Source: Orychophragmus violaceus (lineage: Eukaryota; Streptophyta; Magnoliopsida; Brassicales; Brassicaceae). Taken from it: a DNA stretch of 64,000 nt. The notes beneath the pieces were generated by a model. It saw only the letters and a program-made list of their open reading frames with translations. It searched no databases and was not told the DNA's origin. Below, one piece after another: positions 41,237 through 49,564 of the stretch; positions within the stretch are counted from its first letter, which is position 1, and each line of letters opens with the position of its first letter. The position numbers were made by a program, and so were the translations under genes. Where the stretch lies: assembly GCA_030180135.1 (NCBI GenBank), contig CM058236.1, positions 58,927,728-58,991,727 of the forward strand, read 5' to 3'.

Positions 41237-43071
41237 CTATAGGGGTTTTCTGCGTAACATCAGTGTCTGTACGCTGCTGATGTCGACATTGGTCGATTTC
41301 AGTCTGTCGTCGACCTCACAATCGATCTCGGTCGATTTCCGTTCGTCACGAGAACTCGAAAAAGCTGGTGTCGCCCGACGTGAAGAGGTAATGTCGGTCG
41401 ACGCTCGTTTCGAAGCTTCATACTCTTCTTCAAATTCTTCTATCTCTTCGATCTCCTTATCACTGATTTGCCTATTAGGGATTGTGTGCAGCTCCTTTCC
41501 ACTCCTCAGTGATATGGCATTGCAATGATGCTTGGGGTTGGTATTTGTGCTTCCAGGAAGGAACCCGGCTTGCCTCTTAACAGCTCTGACAGTTTGAGAA
41601 ACTTGAGAATCCAATTGCTTCATATGTGTACTCAAGGATTCAAACTTCTCATTCAAATCAGCATAGACAACATCTATCTTCTTGTTGAAATCCACTGCAG
41701 TCTTTGTCTGACCTTCCAACAACTGCTCCATCATAGATTCCAGTTTACTCTCATGAACATTAGTAGCAGGAGGTGTCTGATAGGAGGATGATCCATATGT
41801 CCTCTGGTAAGAACTGTTTTGCTGAAAAGGCTTCTGGTAACCAGCATTCTGACGATATCCAGAAGAGTTTTGATTGCTTGTGAAAGCACTCTTCTATCCA
41901 CCATTAAAGAACTTGTTGTTCTGCTGGTTTCCAAACCTGTTTACTTGAAATCAAGAACCACTAATGTAGTTCACATCCTCTTCCGTGCAGCCTTCTTCAG
42001 GTCCAAACTCTTCAACATCCTGAGCAAAGTAGACATGCTTCTTACTAGTCAACAAGTTGTGAACAGAATCCAACTTGTTATGCTCTCAGCCATCTGTAGA
42101 TGATCCAACATTCCACCAGACTCTTTCCTTCTTTGATCTGCAGTCTTAGCACTGTTGCTGCTCACTAGAGTCTCAATCAACACTCTAGCTTGTTCATGAG
42201 TCTTTGTGTTGAAGTTTCCATTGCTGGCAGCATCTAACGCAGACTGGTACCAGAGATCCACACCTCTGAAGAAAATGCCCAGCAGCTGAACTTCAGAGAA
42301 TCCATGATGAGGACAATCTCGTTGGTACCTCTTAAACCTCACCCAAGCAGACTTAAATGGCTCTGTAGGTCCCTGAGTGAATGTCAGAAGATCCTGTCTG
42401 AGCTGATCTGAGCGAGCATCATCATAGAAATGTTGCAGGAACTCTCTCTTCACTGCATCCCAAGTAGTTAACTTCCCAGGTGGAAGTTGCTTAAGCCAAG
42501 CTGCAGCTTCTCTAGCAAGAGAGTATGGGAAAATCTTAAGGTACAGGAAATCATAACCCACTCCATTTTGCTTCATCCCAGTGCCTTCATAATCCTCAAT
42601 GTGGTCCATGGGTTGTTCATTGGGAAGACCATGGAAAGGATTTTGCCTCAGAAGTGTGTAATAGACAGTCTTGAATTCAAAGTCATTCCTCTCAAAAGGA
42701 GGAGGTACAATTGCTGACCGGTTAGCATAAAACTCATACGGTCGGTTGTAATCAGCAAGAGTCCTCTCAGCAGCAGGAGAAATAGGTTGTTGTCCATTAC
42801 CTCCAGCATTGACCATCTGCCTCTCACCTTGAGGCTGTTCAGGTTCAGGGATTATGCGTCCCTCAGCGTCAATCCTTTGCCCCTGATCATTGTAGGGGTT
42901 GTTCTGTTGGTCTCTCAGAACTCCTTCAGCATCTGGTCTCAGAATCAAACGGTTGTTCATCATTCTTGTTCCTTGACCCTTTCTGTTCGTTCTCTCAAGT
43001 TTAGCAAGCTCCTCAAGTCTGAGGTTCAAAAGTTCTTCGCTCTGGTTGCTTCGGGTATGTCGACTTGGCAT
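41237..43071 (-). pseudogene. Athila-like Gag, frameshifted
   Basis: The ATG at 43069-43071 (MPSRHTRSNQSEE) starts a 340-codon frame. It contains the retrotransposon Gag domain: FHGLPNEQPMDHIEDYEG, AAAWLKQLPPGKLTTWDAVKREF and LGIFFRGVDLWYQ. The frame is lost near 42060. A further block at 41237-41734 (MMEQLLEGQTKTAVDFN, NAISLRSGKEL) is the Gag C-terminus; it carries more degenerate palindromic motifs (about 41279-41403). Gag would form the particle that packages element RNA. Confidence 0.85.
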
Positions 43072-43260
43072 ACACTGATTTCAAGTCTGAAACCGTGAGT
43101 GGTGTCGGGCGACACTGAGGAAGGTGTCGGTCGACACTGAGAGCTTCTGTCGATTCCTGCAGCAACAAAACAAGCCAAACCGAGAAAAATCAGTAACAAA
43201 AGAAATAAAACGACATAGACTAAACTCTAAAACAAAATCTATCGGCGAACTCAGTTGAGT

Positions 43261-43277
43261 CCCCGGCAACGGCGCCA
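43261..43277 (-). other. Athila-like primer binding site
   Basis: The minus strand reads TGGCGCCGTTGCCGGGG six bases from the LTR, the primer-site form typical of Athila elements. Confidence 0.85.
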
Positions 43278-43283
43278 AAAACT

Positions 43284-44470
43284 TGATAGGGCTCAGATTT
43301 TTATCATATTCTACTGCAAGTGCACAGTTATGCAATGTAGTACTTAGGGTATCGAATCCACAAATACTCACGGCTCACACGATAGATTGTATGTTCTCAA
43401 GTTAAGCTAAATCAATCAAAAGAAAGCAGTAAACTAAAGCAAGTAAACAGGGAAGTGTTTTCAATAAGAGAAGGCGCTAGACTTAGGAAGTTCTCGGGAA
43501 TTATGCAATGTCAGATACTTAACTAACCGGATTCATATTTAACATAGGTTCAAGAACTAGAAACACAATGCTAAACAATCCAACTCTCGCTGAGATTGTT
43601 TCTAAATCTAGCAACTTAGTGATCCAAATCTCTTTGTGATCCTAGAGTTCTAAACAAGCTTAAGAACAGGTTCTATCAGTTCACAATTCTCCTAAACCAA
43701 ATCTCTTTGTATCTAGTCAAATTACTCACACTAAGTTTATTCAGATTATAACTCACACTCTCGTGCTATTGTCAATTATCTCAGATCTAAACCCTAGGTG
43801 ATCAGTCCAGAATTCAGTAATAAGCACAACTTAGGTGATGAACAAACAGATTGTGAATCCTAATGAATTAGTTACCTAAACAAGCATAAAACCCTTATGA
43901 GAATTCCTAAATCTAACTAGGTTACTACTCAGACATATTATCAATCAAGCAAAACATCATGAATAGAAAACCAAAAGACTGAATAGATAAGACAAAGGGG
44001 TTCGAAATCCTTCTCTCAAGGTTACAAGTAGCAAGAATCAGCCCCTTAGCAAATCTCTCAATCTCCAAAAGAAAGAACAAAGTAAGAACAAGATCAGAAC
44101 AAAAGTCTCTTCAATAATGAGTCTGAAAACCTAATTAAAACTCCTAAACTCGTTTTGGGGTCAGATTAGAATTAGGGGAAACTTTGGGGTCTTTATGCAA
44201 ATTCTTCAAAAGTTGTCTCAACTCGGCGTATGACTTCTCTCGCGCTCAGTGTCGACCGACACCAAAGTCAGTGTCGGTCAACATCCAGTCGTGGCCGAGA
44301 CACCAACTTCAGGTCCTTGCACAAATCACCAGAAACGTCCTATAATCCCGCTCTTTGCTCCAAACGAAAACCTACCTGTAGAAGACTCAATAGACTCGAA
44401 AAACCAGGTTAAAGACTCAATATACACAACTATATCATGGTTGAAAACCTAGAAAAACCATGATATATCA
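43284..44470 (-). repeat. Athila-like 5' LTR, 1,187 bp
   Basis: On the minus strand it runs TGATATATCATGG to GCCCTATCA. It carries TGTCGACCGACA at 44250-44261 and TGTCGGTCAACA at 44272-44283. Its outer end abuts the F-box relic at 44471. Confidence 0.9.
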
Positions 44471-44877
44471 CCCCTTACAGGATCGCCGTGGAGGAAGCGC
44501 AGAACACCATACAGGTAAACATCTTCCAAAATCTCATTGTATCCCTTCCTAATCGCATCATTATTTAAATAAGCCATTCCGTTTTCCTCATAACCCTCAA
44601 AGAAGTAAGTGAGAATACCTAGCGGCACAGTTCTCATGCTCTATGCACTTATCCAGAATCGCTGAGTGCTGAGCGCATGGCGAGGCTTCTTCACCAGCGG
44701 TAAGAGACAAAGAGAATAGAGGACTTTCAGACTGTTGGAGGCTTCTTTCATTATTTTGCAGGTTGCTTTAAGGTTGCAGTAATCGGCAGATGAAGCTTTG
44801 CCGACTTTTTGGACGATCTTGGTGAGGACTTCGATCGGGACTTGTTGCAGAGAGACAATCGATCTCCTGTTGGTCAT
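44471..44877 (-). pseudogene. F-box protein relic (At2g35280-like), cut by the Athila-like element
   Basis: The minus strand starts MTNRRSIVSLQQVPIEVLTK and continues KVGKASSADYCNLKATCK, which fits the F-box of this Arabidopsis-type family, an adaptor that binds SKP1 in an SCF ubiquitin ligase. After RFW the family motif DKCIEHENCAARY is in a second frame. The first frame meets a TAG (44641-44643), and the following GILTYFFEGYEENG and YLYGVLRFLHGD, also a family feature, are back in the original frame. Two indels thus disrupt the middle. The C-terminus ends at the LTR. This is the only probable host gene relic. The family assignment is from memory, without a search. Confidence 0.65.
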
Positions 44878-45123
44878 GCTTTATGTGTTTGATGGTTATG
44901 GGTGAGTTCTTCTCTCTGTTTTTCGTCAGTTTTTTTGGAACTTCTCTCTGTGCTTGATGGTTATGGGGTCAACTAGTTTTTTAAGAAAGTTTTTTTAGTG
45001 ATGCGTCTTTGTGATTTGACAATAGTTCGAGAAGCGTAAACGTCAAATCGGTTTGTATGAGAGACAAATACAGAGAACCAGAAGAAAGAGACGCCCAAAA
45101 GTGAGCTTTTTCTCATTTTGAGG

Positions 45124-45205
45124 TTTTTTCTTTGTCAACTCGAGAATTTCATTAAAAGCCCGAAGGGCCAAGAGTACAAAGGCTGTAGCCCGATTACAAG
45201 ATTTA
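45124..45205 (-). mobile_element. LINE 3'-end scrap
   Basis: The minus strand reads AATCGGGCTACAGCC, CTTGGCCCTTCGGGCTTTTA and ATGAAATTCTCGAGTTGAC, then an A-run (T-run at 45124-45129). This is the standard 3' end of many plant LINEs. It is 5'-truncated to under 100 bp and sits upstream of the F-box relic. Confidence 0.75.
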
Positions 45206-45963
45206 TGAAATACAATAGTCCTAAAATATATTTATATCAAGAAATCGACTACTATTTGTAATCTTAATATTAGAGCGAGGGAGTAATTAAATACATATAT
45301 GAGTAATAATTATTGCATTATTGAAAAGGGGAAAAATTAACAGCCGTAGATAAACAAGAGTAATATTTTGGACTTATTTTTGGTTTCCTAATTGTATGTT
45401 AATAATTTTTCGGTTACATTTAAGACGACTCTTCTTCCACTAATGAATGTGCTCGGTTTGACTGGAAGGTCGTGTCGCTTTAAATCAGGATTGGTTCGAT
45501 AACCGATATGTTTTCCCCTAAGTAAATATATAGCCCCTCTTTTCATCGTTCTTCCCCATCCTCACTTCTTACCTCTCCTTCGCTTCAAGTTTGAATAGAG
45601 CCTCACTTCATCTTCTACCTTTAATCTTAAGTTCTTCTTTAAATATGCTGACATGTTCTGTTGTTTTCTTTTGTTCGGTGCTGTGTCGACCTCCGGAGTC
45701 ATGCATGAACAACACCGGAACCAGTATTCTCCTAAAGATAAAGTCACCTACGAGTCTTGCAAGGTCAAACAACCAAATGGTCTTTCGTCGTAAAACACTC
45801 GGCAGCGAGATCGATTCCTTTGGGTTACTTTATCTTTATAAGAATATTGGTTCATGTGTTGATTTCATAACAGTTCCTATCTCGTCGATGACCTTGCTTG
45901 GAGAAGACAACTCAATCGTCAGTCGAGATAGTAGTTTAGCTTCTGGCGGAAAGGAGCTTGATA

Positions 45964-46085
45964 CAAAAGGGATTACGGGCATCTGCTCAATATCTAACAC
46001 TGATAAGTTTCTGACGTTTTCTGTTTACAACTTGGTGGATTGAATTCAGTGTTAGATATTGAGCAGCAGCGAGGAATCCCTTTTA
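45964..46085. repeat. Inverted repeat with ~40-nt arms and 42-nt loop
   Basis: Arms 45964-46003 and 46046-46085. The inner 21 bp of each arm (starting CTGCTCAATATC on the left, TCAGTGTTAGAT on the right) are perfectly complementary. The outer parts share AAAAGGGATT/AATCCCTTTT with mismatches between. RNA from either strand would fold into a stable hairpin. Confidence 0.88.
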
Positions 46086-46150
46086 TAACCTCCTTTTCCC
46101 GTTATCCGCTAACCGTTGAGCTGACCGGTCGACAATCAAACAAGAACTTG
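46083..46150. mobile_element. LTR-start scrap of the 20.7-27.1 kb element family
   Basis: CCCGTTATCCGCTAACCG, GAGCTGACCGG and CGACAATCAAACAAGAAC match the first ~65 bp of the LTRs at 20743 and 25085 with scattered differences. Nothing of the element follows. It directly abuts the hairpin. Confidence 0.75.
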
Positions 46151-46408
46151 TCTTTCAAGAGATTAGTTTAGCTCTAATTATTTTTATTAGTTTGACTTGT
46201 AATAATATCAGTATTTGAGGTCTTCCACTCAATTCCTATATTATCATTCATATTTGATTTTCCTCTTGTATTTCATTTTTGTAATTTATAGTGGAAAATT
46301 GCGGGACCGAAAAATTGGAAGTAATATTAATTTAATAATCATTCTAGTGAAAAATACTATTCTAATAAGACTCACCAAAACAAGAAACATTATCGCGCAT
46401 AAACCAAG

Positions 46409-47082
46409 TGTTGGAAATGTGTCCAGTAATCTCGGTACTGTCTCTAGAAAGTAAGAGTATGTCAAAGATCAGACATAAGTCATATAATACTGGGGGTCAT
46501 GATGGCTTGCTAGAGTCCGCTCATGATCTATAAGTCTTGGACTTATTGCCTTTATTATATGATCCCATATGGGTCACACGCCTAAGCTAACAGGAAATCG
46601 TGTAGGAACGGTTTAGCAGGAGTATGGTAAAAGTGCTAGGCATTTACTATACTTAGAGAGAATAAGAGGGTTTAGCCATTGTGCATCGATCGATGCATAA
46701 GGTGCAACGATCGATGCAATGCGCGAACGCCTCGGAGTTAATTGGCATTTGGGCCAAATGGCCCAAAACGAACTGAACAAGTTATATATAAACTTAAGAC
46801 GAGTTCAGGTCGAAGTGCTGCCCTAGCCGCGACTCTCTCTCTCCCTGCGACCTCCCACAGCTCGGTCTAGCAGCTTTCTTCCTGCTTGGTGTGCGTGTGT
46901 GAACCTCTGGAGGAGTTATCACTCGGTGGCTCTCTGATCTCTGACCTGTTCTATTCCTTCCGCTGCAACAAACAGGTATAAGGTGAGATCATCATTAGTT
47001 TCTATTCTGAGAAGAACCTAGATCGCATGTTTAGGTTGATATGAATCTGGAATTGAATCAGGATCATCTAAACGTTCCAACA
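46409..47082 (+). repeat. Copia-2 5' LTR, 674 bp
   Basis: Runs TGTTGGAAATG to GTTCCAACA. It contains TGCATCGATCGATGCA (46682-46697) and TGCAACGATCGATGCA (46703-46718). TTATATATAAAC (about 46780) is a plausible TATA box. Donor-like ACAG|GTATAAG (GT at 46976) and AAG|GTGAGA (GT at 46983) lie near the end. Confidence 0.92.
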
Positions 47083-47083
47083 G

Positions 47084-47095
47084 TGGTATCAGAGC
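47084..47095 (+). other. Copia-2 primer binding site
   Basis: TGGTATCAGAGC, the initiator-Met tRNA complement, begins one base after the 5' LTR. Confidence 0.95.
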
Positions 47096-48673
47096 CATTG
47101 GTTCTGGTTTTTCTTGTTTAGATTCAAGTTTAGGATTGTTTTCTTGTTTAAGAAGTGTTTTGAATCAATTACTGATAAGAGAAATCACTTAAGCAACAAG
47201 GAATTGAAACCTAAACACATTTGAAATCGCAAAAATCCAAGCTATATTGATTTGGAAGAATGCGATTTTCATAAAGAAGTATCGGCTGTGATCGCGATGC
47301 ATCGATCGATGCGATCGCATGATCGGTCGATGCAACCACGAGAGATCGCATTGCATCGATCGATGCAATGCAAGGATCGATCGTTGCAGTCGCGAGAGAT
47401 TGACCGCGATCGCATGGATCGTTCAAACGATCGCATGGATCTCGCGAGAATCTCTCGGCCAAACCTGATAACCGTTCGTGCTCGCGTGAGAGCATCGATC
47501 GATGCAGGATCGATGAACGATCGTTGCAGGATCGATGCTGAGAGCATCGATCGATGGTTTAGACTCGGTTTAATTTGATTAAAATTAATTCGTCCTGGTT
47601 TTATTAAGTCTGGTTAAACCGGGACAAGAAATCCAATGTCGAAAGAATTATTGGATTTAGTGCCTAAACCAGGATTTTCTAATTTGATTTGGTTGGACCA
47701 AATAAATTGAGAAAATCCGGTTTAGTAAATAACCGGTTGACAATTGTGGTCATCGTAGTAATTAAAATTTGGTTAGACCAATTTTAATGAACCAGACCGG
47801 TTATGTCATTTAATTGGACAATTGGGTCATGTCTTGGACATGGACCAGTTCTTGGGCCTCGGGCCAAGAAGTTAAAACAATTGGGCCAATTATTTGAGTC
47901 TTTCTTCAGATTAATTTAAAATTTATTTTATAAAATATATAAAGTCGATTTTAAATTAAAGTTTCCGATATTTTGAAATTAGAAAGTTTCTTATTTTATA
48001 GAAGTTTCTAGATTTGCATGATTCGGATTTTAAGAAATTTCTAAAGTTAGAAAGTTTCCGGTTTTAGAAAGTTTCCAATTTTAGAAAGTTTCCAAAAATA
48101 GTAGGTTTCCAAAAATGAAAGTTTCCCGAAATAGTAATCTTCTATTTTGGGAATGAATTTTTAAATAAACCTACGAACCTCAAATAATATCAAGCGTTGG
48201 GTGTCTTGTCCATTCTATGTCAGCTGTCGAAGCCCATTCAATTGTATTCATGGCCTTACAGTGTGAGGGTGTCTGCTTTTGCGTGGATAAGACGGTTTGT
48301 GATTCATAAATGTCATTGGGAGTCCCAGACATTAATGATTACATGACTGTATAGTCTGGTTTTCTTGACTGGGCCATCGGGAGTCCCGGGCCTTGAGACA
48401 TCAGAGTGGATTGGGCCTCGGGCCCAGATTCACAACCAAGAGTTATATCACGGATATAATTAGCCGATATAGGGCTTACCGATATAAGCTAATATTGGGT
48501 GACGGCCAGTGGCCCACTTTAATCTTAGTTATATGTGGATCTTGGAATCATTATATTCTATTGAGGGTAACTTATGTTATTGAATATAATGCGTGATTAA
48601 TCATATTAATTTTAATACGAGATTAATCATATTGAACATATTAACTAAAATCCTTTTATCTTAATTTTCAGTT
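47096..48673 (+). other. Copia-2 leader with palindrome cluster and probable intron end
   Basis: A 1.58 kb leader. A dense cluster of CATCGATCGATGC-type palindromes lies at 47296-47556. Between about 48230 and 48520 it shares several blocks with the Copia-1 leader (for example TCATTGGGAGTCCCAGAC and GGGTGACGGCCAGTGGCCCA). It ends TTAATTTTCAG two bases before the gag ATG, an acceptor-like sequence. Confidence 0.6.
47296..47556. repeat. Cluster of ATCGATCGAT palindromes in the Copia-2 leader
   Basis: Repeated variants of GCATCGATCGATGC, GATCGATCGTTGCA and GATCGCATGGATC. Because the units lack stop codons in several frames, long frames appear on both strands here (47252-47578 plus, 47269-47547 minus, 47211-47495 minus). 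I regard these as by-products. Confidence 0.85.
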
Positions 48674-49564
48674 ATGACTAGCACAAACAATCAAAACACT
48701 TTCTCGATCCGGTCTGTCCTTAAGATGGACAAGCTGAACGGATCAAATTTCTTGACTTGGTCGCGGAACCTGAGGCTAGTCCTCAGACAGGAGAGAAAGG
48801 ACTATGTCCTTGAGAGAGCTCTCCCCGTGAGGATCGGGTCCAATGCTTCTCATGCAGTATATGATGCTTGGAATAAGCATTATAATGATGCGGTAGATGT
48901 GCGTGGTCTGATATTGGCTACCATGGACTCAGACTTGCAGAAGCAATATGAGAACATGGAGTCGCCAATAGAGATGATCAGCGGCCTGAAATTGAAATTT
49001 CAGGAGCAGGTTAGAGTGGAGAGATACCAGTTGGTTAAGTCTCTCACTAGCTGCAAGCTACCAAATGATAATCCAGTAAGTCCTCATGTCAGTAAAATGA
49101 TGGGTTACATTGATAACCTGAGGAAACTGGATTATCCAGTTAGCCAAGAGATGGCAACTGAAATCATTCTGCAGTCACTGCCGTCAAGCTATGATAAGTT
49201 CAGAAAGAACTATATCAAGAAAGGCTTAACGAAGACGCTGACTGAACTGCATGATATGCTCAAGACAGTTGAGCCAAACGTGAAGAGTACCCTGTACAAT
49301 CTCATGAATGAGAAGGGTAGGTTTACTAAACCTAATGCTGACAGGGGTGAAGACAAAGTTGTCCAGATTTTGAATCATGGCAAGCGTGTGTCTTCTGAGC
49401 CCGAGTCAGATACCTCTTACGTTGGTAAGTGCTGCTACTGTAAGGAGACAGGGCATTGGAAGAGAGATTGCATTAAATTCATGGAAGATGATGAGGAGTT
49501 AAAGTCGATGTATGCGACTACTTCCTCAGGTATTCATGTTATTACTTCAAGTTCTACCTTATAG
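48674..49564 (+). CDS. Copia-2 Gag, intact, closed by a stop before protease
   Basis: A 296-residue frame starts MTSTNNQNTFSIRSVLKMDK, clearly related to Copia-1 Gag. The zinc knuckle CCYCKETGHWKRDC (CX2CX4HX4C) sits near residues 254-267. The frame ends at TAG (49562-49564), exactly where Copia-1 has the Trp before the protease VLDTGCG motif, so a G-to-A change would create it. The protein would have the Gag particle-forming role but no enzymes attached. The following protease reads VLDTGCGTD and then decays. Whether it is still translated is unknown. Confidence 0.8.
   Translation: MTSTNNQNTFSIRSVLKMDKLNGSNFLTWSRNLRLVLRQERKDYVLERALPVRIGSNASHAVYDAWNKHYNDAVDVRGLILATMDSDLQKQYENMESPIEMISGLKLKFQEQVRVERYQLVKSLTSCKLPNDNPVSPHVSKMMGYIDNLRKLDYPVSQEMATEIILQSLPSSYDKFRKNYIKKGLTKTLTELHDMLKTVEPNVKSTLYNLMNEKGRFTKPNADRGEDKVVQILNHGKRVSSEPESDTSYVGKCCYCKETGHWKRDCIKFMEDDEELKSMYATTSSGIHVITSSSTL

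Larger units (their letters stand above)
35410..44470 (-). mobile_element. Athila-like Ty3/gypsy element, 3' LTR lost, integrase interrupted
   Basis: On the minus strand the order is 5' LTR (43284-44470), primer site TGGCGCCGTTGCCGGGG (43261-43277), gag (about 41237-43071), protease (about 40497-40817), RT (38963-40132), RNase H-integrase (37562-38945) and integrase end (about 35895-36339). The primer site and the RT motif FMDDFS are typical of Athila. The non-coding tail includes the conserved minus-strand motif AGTGTGGGGGAGGTGGC (35538-35554). No 3' LTR follows. A solo LTR interrupts integrase, and several frames are broken. Confidence 0.88.
45206..46408. other. Low-gene spacer with a hypothetical ORF, hairpin and LTR scrap
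   Basis: A plus frame of 150 codons (45591-46043, starting MNRASLHLLPLILSSS) matches nothing I recognise. A TATATAG at about 45527 and CT-rich leader precede it, so a promoter is conceivable. Its end lies within an inverted repeat. The rest is AT-rich. Confidence 0.35.

Noticed and set aside
45562..46043. 150-codon plus frame and 61-codon minus frame as host genes
   Set aside because: No recognised domain, overlap on opposite strands, and the plus frame ends in a hairpin; listed only as hypothetical within the spacer.
46368..46395. CTCACCAAAACAAGAAAC as a decayed CACTA terminus for CACTA-2
   Set aside because: Too many differences from CACTACAAGAAA and no duplication visible; kept only as a possibility.
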